DNA of 64,000 nucleotides from Saprospiraceae bacterium (GTDB taxonomy: Bacteria; Bacteroidota; Bacteroidia; Chitinophagales; Saprospiraceae): contig JADKCF010000004.1 of the NCBI GenBank assembly GCA_016714765.1, forward strand, positions 1-64,000, given 5' to 3'. Below the pieces are notes generated by a model. The model did no database searches, was not told the origin of the DNA, and worked only from the letters and a program-made list of their open reading frames with translations. Position numbers and translations under genes: made by a program. Positions 52,911 through 61,769 of this stretch are shown here, in pieces. The number at the start of each line of letters is the position of its first letter. Within the stretch, counting starts at the first letter, position 1.

Positions 52911-55487
52911 TTAAGCTGAGTTTCTACCTGCATTGATAATACCGAAAGCACACCTTACTACCATTGTTTCATATAAGATTCTGCTTTCGTGTGTTAAGGT
53001 TTCCGCGTTATTTTTCAGCATAGAGAGCGCATATTGCTGTATGGTGACAAGAGGCAGTACTATTCTTTCGCGCATCTGTACTGAAAGTCTTTCCACAGGA
53101 TACTCTTCCATCAGTTCGGTGTGATTCCCCAGTTTTATCAGGTTTTTGCAGGTTAGGTGATATTCATCATCTATTTTTTTTCTTACGACTCCCAGGACCG
53201 GGTCCTTTGCCACATGCGCTGTCAGAGGCATGAATGTTTTAAAAAGAGTCATCTCACTATTGTCGATAAGTGTCCTGAAAAACAGAGACTTCCTGTATAT
53301 TGCCTGGATCTCTTCAAATTTTCCTTCATTTTCCAACTGTTGCAGGGCAGTACCCAACCCATAAAATCCGGGTACATTTTGTTTGATCATATTCCACGAT
53401 GCTACAAATGGAATTGCACGCAAGTCCTTGATGGTCATTTTTTCAGTCTTCCCACGCTTGGCAGGGCGACTGCCTATATTGGTCATTCCGAAGTATTTTA
53501 ACGGGCTAACATCTGTCATATAGGTGACAAAGTCCGGATGATTCTTGAGTTGTAAATAAGCTTCCAGACTGATCTCTGCTATGCGGAAAATAAGAGCTTC
53601 CTCAGCTGCGTCTAAGTTGTCTTTGTTGTCTGCAAAAACATTGTTGGTAACACCGGCATTGACAAGTTGTTCTATATTATATCTGGCAGAGTCCATAATC
53701 CCGAAGTTAGAACTGATAGTTTGTCCCTGAATAGTAAGTTGTATCTCTTTACTGGAAATGTCTTTGTCCATAGATGCGTAAAACTTGTGTGTCTTGCCAC
53801 CACCCCGGGCGGGAGGTCCTCCGCGTCCGTCAAAAAACAGAACAGTTATTCCATATTTTCTGGATAATTCACTCAGATTTTCTTTCGCCTTATAGATCAT
53901 CCAGTTGGCCATCAGGTAACCGCCGTCTTTGGTGCCGTCAGAAAAACCCAGCATGATGGTTTGTTTATGTTTTCTGCCTTCCAGATGTGTTCTGTAATCC
54001 ATGTCCTGATACAAATTTTCCATAATGGCTGGAGCATTGATAAGGTCGTCTATGGTCTCGAAAAGTGGTACAATATCTACGGATATCTTATCCTTATCCC
54101 AGCTTGCTATCCTGAAAAGGGTCAATACCTCGATGACATTGAGCGCACTGGAACACTGGCTGATAATATATCGATGACAGGCTGCTTCTCCAAATTCATT
54201 CTGTATTTTGCGGATGGTCTGCATGGTCAGAATAGTATCACTCTGGATGACATCCGTCAGGGCTTTTGGCTCTATCCTGATCTCTGACTTTTTGAGATAA
54301 GCAATTTTTGTCCTTTCGTCAGATGCGTTATATTCGTTACCATCTACGGTGGTCTGATGTATGATAGTTTCGATCAGGCGAGAGTGAACCTCGTTTTCCT
54401 GTCTGATGTCAATAAATGCAAAATGTAAGCCGAAGCAATGAATTTTATTGATCAGATCTTCAACCTGATATACAAAAAGTCCATTATGATTTGTCAACAA
54501 TAATTGTTTAATTTCATTAAGTGGACGCAAAAGGTCTTCGGACGAGGCTATAGTTGTACTAATTCTCAAAAAAGCCTGCTCGTACAGGTCATTTTCCAGT
54601 TTTGATATGATGGTATCGACACCTTTGAAAGTTAGTCTTCTTTTGAGTTTGCGCACATCGCGGTAATAGCACTTGAGTAATGCAATATGCAAGGACGTAG
54701 CCACCTGATAAGTGGTCGATGCCAGTACAAATGGATTGCCGTCCCTGTCCCCTCCCGGCCAGAAACCCATTTTTATAATAGCATTTCGGGAAGGGTCCAT
54801 GAATGGCAGAGTATCTTTATATTCATTGATCATAGCTCCGACACTCTGATAGAATACATTTTCGAGAAACCATATGAGACTGACAGCTTCGTCATACGGT
54901 GTAGGTTTCTGTTTATTGAGAAAAGGCGTTTTGCCCAGTTGCTGCAGCAGCAAATTAATGTTTTCTGTATCGTTTTCTTTTAAGGAGACCGTCAGATCAT
55001 TGATGATCCCAAGGACCGAACCTGGATAAAACTGAGTGGGATGTGCTGTCAATACCAGCCGGACACAAAAGTCTTCCAGTTTTTTATTGTCCTCAGCAGA
55101 GTATTTCAAATTTGCAAATCTCGACTCCAGCTGTTTGAGTGTACCACTGCCCTGTAAGTCGTTGATTTTATTGTAAGCGGCATCCTCCAATGCGTCAAAA
55201 AGTACAATTTGCCTCTCTATATACTGAATCGACCTAAACATAAGGTCAGTTTTATCATTCTCGGAAGTAAACGAGGTGTGATTTTTCAGAAAGGAATCCA
55301 AAATATCCTCAACATTCTGACCTGCAGCAAATCCCTCTTCACAATGCGACAATAATACAGAAAGTAAAATGCCGGTCTTTTCTATTTTTACAAATGGCAA
55401 TGACAAAAAAAGACTGTTATAGAGTTGAAATTTTATAGCAATATCGTTTTGAAATTGAGCTATACTTTTTTGCAAGGGTGTCGGCAT
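52911..55487 (-). CDS. ppc: Phosphoenolpyruvate carboxylase
   Basis: A full-length 858-residue PEPC, forming oxaloacetate from PEP and bicarbonate. Catalytic blocks include RLVLTAHPTQFYPGSVL (near 150), GFWPGGDRDGNPFV, MLGFSDGTKDGGYLMANWMI (near 510-530) and the flexible loop FFDGRGGPPARGGG (near 555), plus FVASWNMIKQNVPGFYGLGT. The C terminus reads AFGIINAGRNSA, diverged from the usual conserved ending, as in other Bacteroidota PEPCs. The box TATCTTTG (55515-55522) lies 27 bases before the start. Confidence 0.95.
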   Translation of the reverse strand: MPTPLQKSIAQFQNDIAIKFQLYNSLFLSLPFVKIEKTGILLSVLLSHCEEGFAAGQNVEDILDSFLKNHTSFTSENDKTDLMFRSIQYIERQIVLFDALEDAAYNKINDLQGSGTLKQLESRFANLKYSAEDNKKLEDFCVRLVLTAHPTQFYPGSVLGIINDLTVSLKENDTENINLLLQQLGKTPFLNKQKPTPYDEAVSLIWFLENVFYQSVGAMINEYKDTLPFMDPSRNAIIKMGFWPGGDRDGNPFVLASTTYQVATSLHIALLKCYYRDVRKLKRRLTFKGVDTIISKLENDLYEQAFLRISTTIASSEDLLRPLNEIKQLLLTNHNGLFVYQVEDLINKIHCFGLHFAFIDIRQENEVHSRLIETIIHQTTVDGNEYNASDERTKIAYLKKSEIRIEPKALTDVIQSDTILTMQTIRKIQNEFGEAACHRYIISQCSSALNVIEVLTLFRIASWDKDKISVDIVPLFETIDDLINAPAIMENLYQDMDYRTHLEGRKHKQTIMLGFSDGTKDGGYLMANWMIYKAKENLSELSRKYGITVLFFDGRGGPPARGGGKTHKFYASMDKDISSKEIQLTIQGQTISSNFGIMDSARYNIEQLVNAGVTNNVFADNKDNLDAAEEALIFRIAEISLEAYLQLKNHPDFVTYMTDVSPLKYFGMTNIGSRPAKRGKTEKMTIKDLRAIPFVASWNMIKQNVPGFYGLGTALQQLENEGKFEEIQAIYRKSLFFRTLIDNSEMTLFKTFMPLTAHVAKDPVLGVVRKKIDDEYHLTCKNLIKLGNHTELMEEYPVERLSVQMRERIVLPLVTIQQYALSMLKNNAETLTHESRILYETMVVRCAFGIINAGRNSA

Positions 55488-55514
55488 CCTTAGTGTTTTG
55501 ATTACATTAAAGTC

Positions 55515-55522
55515 AAAGATAA
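55515..55522 (-). promoter_or_regulatory. Candidate TAnnTTTG box for ppc
   Basis: TATCTTTG on the minus strand, 27 bases upstream of the ppc start codon. Confidence 0.45.
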
Positions 55523-55581
55523 TATTTTATAAATTAGTGCTTACTTGTGTAGCGTTTATTTTGAGCAGTTGATGGCTTCCA

Positions 55582-56268
55582 TCAGTTTTTTTGAACTATC
55601 CTTCCATCTTCCATGATGATAGTTTTGCCAGTGCGGGCTGCAAACTCATCATCGTGTGTCACAATCAGCAGGGATTGGCCGTATTCCTTTGATAATTGCT
55701 CGAATATGTCAAAAACAATCTCACTGTTTTTATGATCCAGATTGCCTGTAGGTTCGTCTCCCATGATGATCAGCGGATCGTTGATGAGTGCCCTGGCTAT
55801 AGCTACTCGTTGTTTTTCGCCCCCTGAAAGTTTATATGCCATTTTTGGGGCAAGGGAGTCTATGCCCAGTTGTTTGAGATGTAACATCGCTTTTTCTTCC
55901 AAATCCTTAGGGGACAGTTTTTGAAGTTTTAAGCCCGGAAGGATTACATTTTTCAGTACACTGAATTCGTTTAGCAGATAATGAAACTGAAAAACAAAGC
56001 CAATATGTTCATTCCTTACTGCAGCAAGCTCTTTTTCGGATTTAATTTTCATATCTTCTCCTCCTATCCACAACTGACCCGAATAATCTGTATCCATCGT
56101 AGAAAGTATGTACAAAAGCGTGGACTTACCACATCCGGATTTTCCGACTATAGATGTAAACTCCCCCTTCAGTATTTCAAAACTGACATTGTCCAGTACC
56201 TTGAAGGGTTCAGGATCAGTAAAATACTTTTCGATGGCTTGTGCTTTCAGTACGATATTACTATCCAT
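55582..56268 (-). CDS. ABC transporter ATP-binding protein (LolD/MacB type)
   Basis: A 228-residue ATPase with Walker A GKSGCGKSTLL (about 42-52), Q-loop FQFHYLL, signature LSGGEKQRVAIARAL, Walker B LIIMGDEPTGNLD and the H-loop LLIVTHDDEFA. The group is the LolD/MacB family that powers FtsX-type permeases in lipoprotein release or macrolide/other export. It is the last gene of a three-gene operon with the FtsX-type permease and adaptor upstream; start and permease stop overlap. Substrate unknown. Confidence 0.93.
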   Translation of the reverse strand: MDSNIVLKAQAIEKYFTDPEPFKVLDNVSFEILKGEFTSIVGKSGCGKSTLLYILSTMDTDYSGQLWIGGEDMKIKSEKELAAVRNEHIGFVFQFHYLLNEFSVLKNVILPGLKLQKLSPKDLEEKAMLHLKQLGIDSLAPKMAYKLSGGEKQRVAIARALINDPLIIMGDEPTGNLDHKNSEIVFDIFEQLSKEYGQSLLIVTHDDEFAARTGKTIIMEDGRIVQKN

Positions 56269-57527
56269 TATTTACCTCTTATGATGTTTACCGGATCTGT
56301 CTTACTGGCTTTACGGGCAGGAAAATATCCGGCAAGATAAGTTGTGACCAAAGAAAAAATAGCGGCAATTATGTAATATTTGAGGTTATAGTCTATAGGA
56401 TAAGTATGTATGGTGGGCAGAGCAGCTGTTACAAAAGGTATATTGTCAATGATAAGGGATAATATATAACCAAAAATCAAGCCTGCCAATCCACCAAAAA
56501 ATCCGATACTCAAGGCTATAACCAGAAAAATCAACTTGACATCGCTACCCGAAAAGCCTGTCGCTTTCAGTATGGCTATGGTGTCCATTTTTTCATAAAT
56601 CATCATGTTCAGAATATTGTAGATACCAAAACCAGATACGATGAGCAAAGTGATTCCTACCGCATACGAAATGAGTGACCTGACCGAACTTCCTGTTTCG
56701 AACTGTGCATTAGCTGTCTGTATGTCTTCAGAATCGCATCTGAAGAGATCGGCATATTCTTTGGCGACAGATGGAGCCGTAGACATGTCATGCAGTTTAA
56801 TTTGCAGCTCAGTGAGATAATTATTGGTTTTTCCCAATATTTTTTGTGTTGTTCTGATAGAAGCGTAGCTTTGTACCTTATCCAGTTCAGCGATTCCCGA
56901 CTGAAAAATACCTACTACTTTCAGAGACAAAGGATCGCCGGTGATGGATGTCACCTGAATGATATCCCCAATGTTGGCCAGCATTTTATCTGCTGCACCT
57001 TTACCTAATATGACACTATTGGATACGTCCTCTAGATCTGATGCCCTTCCCGATGTGACATAATTAGCAAAGAAGAAAAGCCTCTGCTCATTTTCGACAT
57101 CTATACCATTGATCACGCCTGTCATATCTATCGGGCCTATATTATAAAAAACTTGTGCCGTTACTTTAGGAGAGACACCCGCCACCCTAGTATCTGCCTT
57201 AAGGGCCGAAAGTATAGCGCCGGAATTGTAAAGTTCTTTTCTGACAGCACCGGGTTTGACAGATGAGATAAAATGATAATCGTCTTTGTATGCTGTAGCC
57301 ATACTTATGGGCTGAACGGGTGAAGGCTTGATGTCATTATAAAGCCTTACATGAGGGCTTCTATTGAGAATGAGGTCGTCAAGCAGTGTATTGAGGCCAT
57401 TCATAAATCCCAACAAGGCGACAAACATAGTGATACTGAAAGTCACTCCTGCTGCAGCCACCAACGTTTGCCTCAACCTGGCTGTCATCAGCGCATAGGC
57501 AATATCAGGTATCAATCCGGTTTTCAT
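56268..57527 (-). CDS. ABC transporter permease (FtsX/MacB type)
   Basis: A 419-residue permease with an N-terminal membrane helix (LVAAAGVTFSITMFVALLGF), a long periplasmic MacB-type domain (about 45-270, SPKVTAQVFYNIGPIDMTGV) and three C-terminal helices (GITLLIVSGFGIYNILNMMI, VIALSIGFFGGLAGLIFGYI, YIIAAIFSLVTTYLAGYFPA). FtsX-type signature residues LKATGFSGSDVKLIFLVIA are present. ATGA overlap with the adaptor upstream and one-base overlap with the ATPase downstream mark one operon. Normal length. Confidence 0.93.
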   Translation of the reverse strand: MKTGLIPDIAYALMTARLRQTLVAAAGVTFSITMFVALLGFMNGLNTLLDDLILNRSPHVRLYNDIKPSPVQPISMATAYKDDYHFISSVKPGAVRKELYNSGAILSALKADTRVAGVSPKVTAQVFYNIGPIDMTGVINGIDVENEQRLFFFANYVTSGRASDLEDVSNSVILGKGAADKMLANIGDIIQVTSITGDPLSLKVVGIFQSGIAELDKVQSYASIRTTQKILGKTNNYLTELQIKLHDMSTAPSVAKEYADLFRCDSEDIQTANAQFETGSSVRSLISYAVGITLLIVSGFGIYNILNMMIYEKMDTIAILKATGFSGSDVKLIFLVIALSIGFFGGLAGLIFGYILSLIIDNIPFVTAALPTIHTYPIDYNLKYYIIAAIFSLVTTYLAGYFPARKASKTDPVNIIRGK

Positions 57528-58618
57528 TTTGCCTCAATAATTTGTGAAGTAGAATCTAAGCCTTCGGTTACCTCTACTATCTGATAATCACGCAATCCTG
57601 TTTTGATTTGTTTCAGGCTTCCATCCTTAAGGGTGACATAGTTTTGCCGGTTTACATATTTGACCGGAATGGTGAGAACACCAGTTTTTTTAGCTAATAC
57701 TATGTTGGCTTCAAGTGAAAGATTAGGATATAGTATCTCAGGAGCACTGACAAAGGATGCCTCTACCGTAAAAGTTCTTGATTTGGTATTCATTAATGGG
57801 TTGATCCGCTGCAATCTGGCTTCAAATACCTTATCCTGATAGCTATCCAGTTTCACGATGACTTCCTGGCCCGGCTTGACTTTGGTGACATCATATTCGT
57901 CTACTTCCAATTCTATGATAAAATCAGTTGCATCTCCTATTATACACAATGGTGTCTGCTGATTGACCATTTCGCCTGTTTCCTTCAATATATCATACAC
58001 CCTGCCGTTGATATCGCTTTTTACTACATACTCAGATAAGTTATTCTGGCTAATTTTCAGATTTTTCTTTGACTGGTCTGACAAATACTTCAATTGTCTT
58101 TTTAAGTCTTTGTACCGCAAATTTGCGCTTTCGAGGTTTGCCCTTGCATTTTGATAAGTCAACTCCCGTTGTTCTTGCTCCATTTTTGTACCTATTCCCT
58201 GTGCCCAAAGTGCATTTTGTCTTACCATCATAAGTGAGTCTGCGTGTAGCTTTATTCTGGCCAGTTGCTGTTCCTTTTCTATTAGTCTAAGCTTATCCTG
58301 ATTGCTATTATATTCATTGTAATTGGCTGACAAAGCGGCATTTTCTGTATTGAGAAGCGCTGATGTATTCTGGATGACCATAATAGGACTTCCTTTTTTA
58401 ATGATATCTCCTTCTTTGACAAAGATTGTTTTTATATTACCGCTGACAGTCCCGAAAGCCTGATATTGATGGGTGCTTTTGACCATACCTGAGGCATAGA
58501 CCGACTCTACAATAGACTTTAATGTCGGAGTGATGTGAGGTACCTCCTTTTTACAGGAACTCAGAGTAAACAATAATAGCAAATACCACGGTTTATTAGA
58601 CCAAAAACATTTGAACAT
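57524..58618 (-). CDS. Periplasmic adaptor subunit (HlyD/MacA type)
   Basis: A 364-residue membrane-fusion protein. After an N-terminal lipobox-like FTLSSCKKE, it has the barrel/lipoyl halves (GSPIMVIQNTSALLNTENA, TGEMVNQQTPLCIIGDATDF), a long coiled coil between them (RLIEKEQQLARIKLHADSLM through KSLKSNNN-like NLRYKDLKRQLKYLSD), then the beta-barrel and MP domain (VKPGQEVIVKLDSYQDKVFE). It links the inner-membrane ABC permease to an outer-membrane channel. Operon order: adaptor, permease, ATPase. No outer-membrane TolC gene is adjacent. Confidence 0.9.
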   Translation of the reverse strand: MFKCFWSNKPWYLLLLFTLSSCKKEVPHITPTLKSIVESVYASGMVKSTHQYQAFGTVSGNIKTIFVKEGDIIKKGSPIMVIQNTSALLNTENAALSANYNEYNSNQDKLRLIEKEQQLARIKLHADSLMMVRQNALWAQGIGTKMEQEQRELTYQNARANLESANLRYKDLKRQLKYLSDQSKKNLKISQNNLSEYVVKSDINGRVYDILKETGEMVNQQTPLCIIGDATDFIIELEVDEYDVTKVKPGQEVIVKLDSYQDKVFEARLQRINPLMNTKSRTFTVEASFVSAPEILYPNLSLEANIVLAKKTGVLTIPVKYVNRQNYVTLKDGSLKQIKTGLRDYQIVEVTEGLDSTSQIIEAK

Positions 58619-58680
58619 AATTTTAAAAAATTTCTTTCAGAAACAAGACGAGATCAAACCCATTGGGCCGTTTTAAAAAA

Positions 58681-58688
58681 CAAAGTTA
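58681..58688 (-). promoter_or_regulatory. Candidate TAnnTTTG box for the exporter operon
   Basis: TAACTTTG on the minus strand, 62 bases upstream of the adaptor start codon. Confidence 0.35.
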
Positions 58689-58761
58689 TGGTGAATATCC
58701 AAAATCTTTAATGATTGATATCATTCATTCAGAAGATTGTTTTCTGTAATTGGTTTGTTTT

Positions 58762-59637
58762 TTAAAAAAACTTCTTCCATTTTACGTGATAATAAGTCTC
58801 TGGCGAAGCCCCAAATCCAAGATTCCTTCTAGCAATGTTTGGTATGCTTGATCCTGTAAAATCAAATGCATTTTTATGTCCGGCAAAGGTATGAATGGCG
58901 TGATCTATGAGGTGGTACATGGATTTGGCATTTTTACCTGTGTCATCTGACGCACAAAGTAAAAAGTAAACAGTTTCTCTCTCCACTATAAAATAAGCTA
59001 CAGCATGCAGGCTGCCTTCATGGTCTGCCGCCCCCCATGCAAGACCTGCTGACATCTTAAAGGAAGTTGAAATAAGTTTTTTTATTTTCCCCATATTCCT
59101 GCTGACAAGTGCAGTGGGATCATGCAATGATAAAAAAGAAACCAAATTTTGGGCATCATCGAGCGGAACGATACTCAAACCTGACTCCAAGGCGGAGGCA
59201 ATGTTCCTTTTAGTATTTCTGCTATAGTCTGCCCGGATGTTCTCATAGCTGCGGTTCACATTAAGGACGTGATTTGTTTTTTCTGTAAAAAGTATATGAG
59301 CAGGTAGATTAGACCCTGTCATGATGTCTATTTTCAGAATTCCGTCTTTAAGTACTTCATAAAAAGCATTTTTGTCAGGCATGATGCCGGGAAGGGCAAA
59401 AACTCCGAGTTGCTGACACAAAAAAGGCTGAGTGACATATGGAATTAATAATTTCCTTTTAAGGAAAAAAGGCATCACGGCTTGGTATGAATCAGAGACT
59501 ACACCCTTCCATTTTCTGTCTGTGACTGCGTCAAGAAACCACGTGTAAGCATAAATTTTAGTACCTGCTGAAAGACTGACGCAAAGATTCCATTGATCAT
59601 CATCTATCTCATCCCTACTCAAAATTCTTAATCCCAT
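58762..59637 (-). CDS. GNAT/FemAB-like acyltransferase
   Basis: A 291-residue protein with the FemAB-like doubled-GNAT layout: WNLCVSLSAGTKIYAYTWFL, AVMPFFLKRKLLIPYVTQPF near the N terminus, a RNTKRNIASALESGLSIVPL helix, and SLHAVAYFIVERETVYFLLC as the second acyl-CoA-type strand pair. It ends with DFTGSSIPNIARRNLGFGAS (the common G.S..N..FK-GF type motif). It lies 15 bp downstream of the acyl-CoA synthetase gene, so the two may share a transcript. Acceptor unknown. Confidence 0.75.
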   Translation of the reverse strand: MGLRILSRDEIDDDQWNLCVSLSAGTKIYAYTWFLDAVTDRKWKGVVSDSYQAVMPFFLKRKLLIPYVTQPFLCQQLGVFALPGIMPDKNAFYEVLKDGILKIDIMTGSNLPAHILFTEKTNHVLNVNRSYENIRADYSRNTKRNIASALESGLSIVPLDDAQNLVSFLSLHDPTALVSRNMGKIKKLISTSFKMSAGLAWGAADHEGSLHAVAYFIVERETVYFLLCASDDTGKNAKSMYHLIDHAIHTFAGHKNAFDFTGSSIPNIARRNLGFGASPETYYHVKWKKFF

Positions 59638-59652
59638 AACTGATTTTTGGGA

Positions 59653-61474
59653 TCAGGCATATATATCATTTATTTCGCCTGCAAATTTATCCAGGATGAC
59701 TCTCCTTTTCAGCTTCATCGTTGGGGTAAGTTCGGAATCTGTCCCATCGCTGCGGCTTGCTTCCCATGTAGTAGCTAATAATTTAAACTTTTTAATCTGC
59801 TCGATGTGACTGAGGTGTTCATTGACCTTGTCTATGCTGTGCTGATATCTGGATATGACAGTTTCATTCTTAATGGCTTCTTCCAGTGTGGTCCACGATA
59901 TGTTATGATCATCACAATAAACTTTGAGAGCATCCGGAGATGGAACGATCAATGCAGAAACAAATTTTTTCTGATCGCCCACTACCATGGCCTGTTCGAT
60001 GAGAAACTCTTCTTTCAGCTGACTCTCTATTGGAGCCGGCGCCACATATTTACCACCGGAGGTTTTTAGCAATTCTTTTTTTCTGTCTGTGATTTTAAGA
60101 TATTTTTTTCCATTAGGGCCGTCTACAAATGTACCTATATCACCTGTCCTGAAATAAGTTTTCCCATCGACCACCTTAAAAACAGCTGCTGTCTGCTCAG
60201 GCTGTTTGTAATAACCTTGCATTATATTAGGACCTGCTGCTATGATTTCTCCTTCACCCGGATTGTAATCACCTTCAGAATCATCAATCCTGATATCACA
60301 AATATCAAGAGATACACCTACTGTTCCTATTTTATTACTACCACCATAAAAATGATTGAGCGTCAGTACCGGAGATGTTTCTGTAAGGCCATAACCTTCA
60401 GTAATGGTGATACCTGCTGCAGAAAAAACACGTGCAATTTTGGCAGGGCAGGCTGCTGCACCCGTAGCAATGGCTCTGACATTTCCTCCCAGCGCGGCAC
60501 GCCATTTACTGAAAATCAACTTGTCAGCTATTTTGCGCTTGATGCTATCCAAACCGGTAAATGTCTTGCCATGCTCAAAATCATCTGTAAGGCTTAGTGC
60601 CCAAAAGAAAAGTTTTTTCTTCACACCAGTCAGCAATAAGCCTTTATTGAATATTTTTCGTAGACCTTCTCCAGCAAACGTGGTACTGTAGTAAAGTAAT
60701 GTGGTTTGACATTGGCCAAATCTCCTGTCTCTCCGCCCAGATTGTCAGTGCCGGTAAAATATATTTCGGCACCTATTGCTGTATAAACGTAAAGCACCGC
60801 TCTCTCGAAGATATGGCAAAGCGGAAGAAAGCTCAATACTTTTTCTCCTCTTTTGACCGGAAGTAAGTCACAACAGCTTTCGACGACGCTGATGATATTG
60901 CTATGAGTGAGCATGACCCCTTTGGGATTGCCTGTCGTCCCTGAAGTATATATAATTGTTGCGAGATCCTCTGTTTTGACATTCTGACTGATGGATTCTA
61001 CTTTCTCAAGGTTGTTTGAATTCATAAAATCGGTCCAGAAAGGACGACCTCCCTGTTTATCGAAAAACAAATAATTTCCTTTAATGTATCCACTTTGGCC
61101 TGAGCTAAAGAAACTTTATCATACAGGTCTCCCATGCCTACAAAACAAATTTTGACCTCGGCTTCGTTCATAATATACTCGTACTCCCTGGAGCTGATAG
61201 TCGGATACATAGGTACACCTATAGCACCTATGAGCAGAATAGCCAAATCAGTAACCAGCCACTCTGGCCTGTTTTTATAGACTACAATCCCTACTTTATC
61301 TCCAGGGTTAATACCCAAATCCAACATACCTGATGCCAATTTTCGGGACATTTCGATGACCTGAGATGTACTGTAAAACTGCCAGTCTTCCCCAATCTTG
61401 GACCCTGCAAATCGGGCAATATCTCCATCATCATATTGTTTAACAATGTAGTCAAAAAGTCTTGTGGCTTGCAT
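59653..61474 (-). pseudogene. Long-chain acyl-CoA synthetase (AMP-forming), two frameshifts
   Basis: Three overlapping frames rebuild a FadD-like synthetase of about 605 residues. Frame 1 (61022-61474): MQATRLFDYIVKQYDDGDIA and NPGDKVGIVVYKNRPEWLVT. Frame 2 (60630-61070): the AMP-binding motif TIIYTSGTTGNPKGVMLTHS and SFLPLCHIFERA. Frame 3 (59653-60636): TEGYGLTETSPVLTLN, FRTGDIG and DRKKELLKTSGGKYVAP, with the C-terminal Lys region PTMKLKRRVIL. At both joins one extra base in a homopolymer (TTTTT near 61055, AAAAA near 60660) makes the protein continuous. It activates fatty acids to acyl-CoA via acyl-AMP. Homopolymer undercounts are the simplest explanation of the breaks. Confidence 0.9.
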
Positions 61475-61769
61475 ATTATAATTATATTTTGAAATAAAAT
61501 AATATTAAAAACAATATTGCGTATCTGTACAATGATACGAAAGGTAAAGATATGTTTATTCATTCCTATTGCCAAAGAAATTTTACAATTTATTCACATT
61601 ACGAAGCTCTGATTAAATGAAAAATTTTTATCAATCCAGTCACTCCTTGATTTCGTCAAAGTCAAGGATAAATAAAACTTACTTTTTTATGCTTGTTCCA
61701 GTTACTGCTATATTTTTTTTATTAACAAAATACATATTATAAATTTATTTTATTTATATCTTTGTCCTC
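61475..61769. other. Divergent intergenic region
   Basis: About 295 bp between the divergent acyl-CoA synthetase and TMTC-like genes, AT-rich. I see no gene and only the promoter box listed at 61757. Confidence 0.5.
61757..61764 (+). promoter_or_regulatory. Candidate TAnnTTTG box for the TMTC-like gene
   Basis: TATCTTTG only five bases before the ATG at 61770, so the transcript would start at or next to the start codon. Confidence 0.45.
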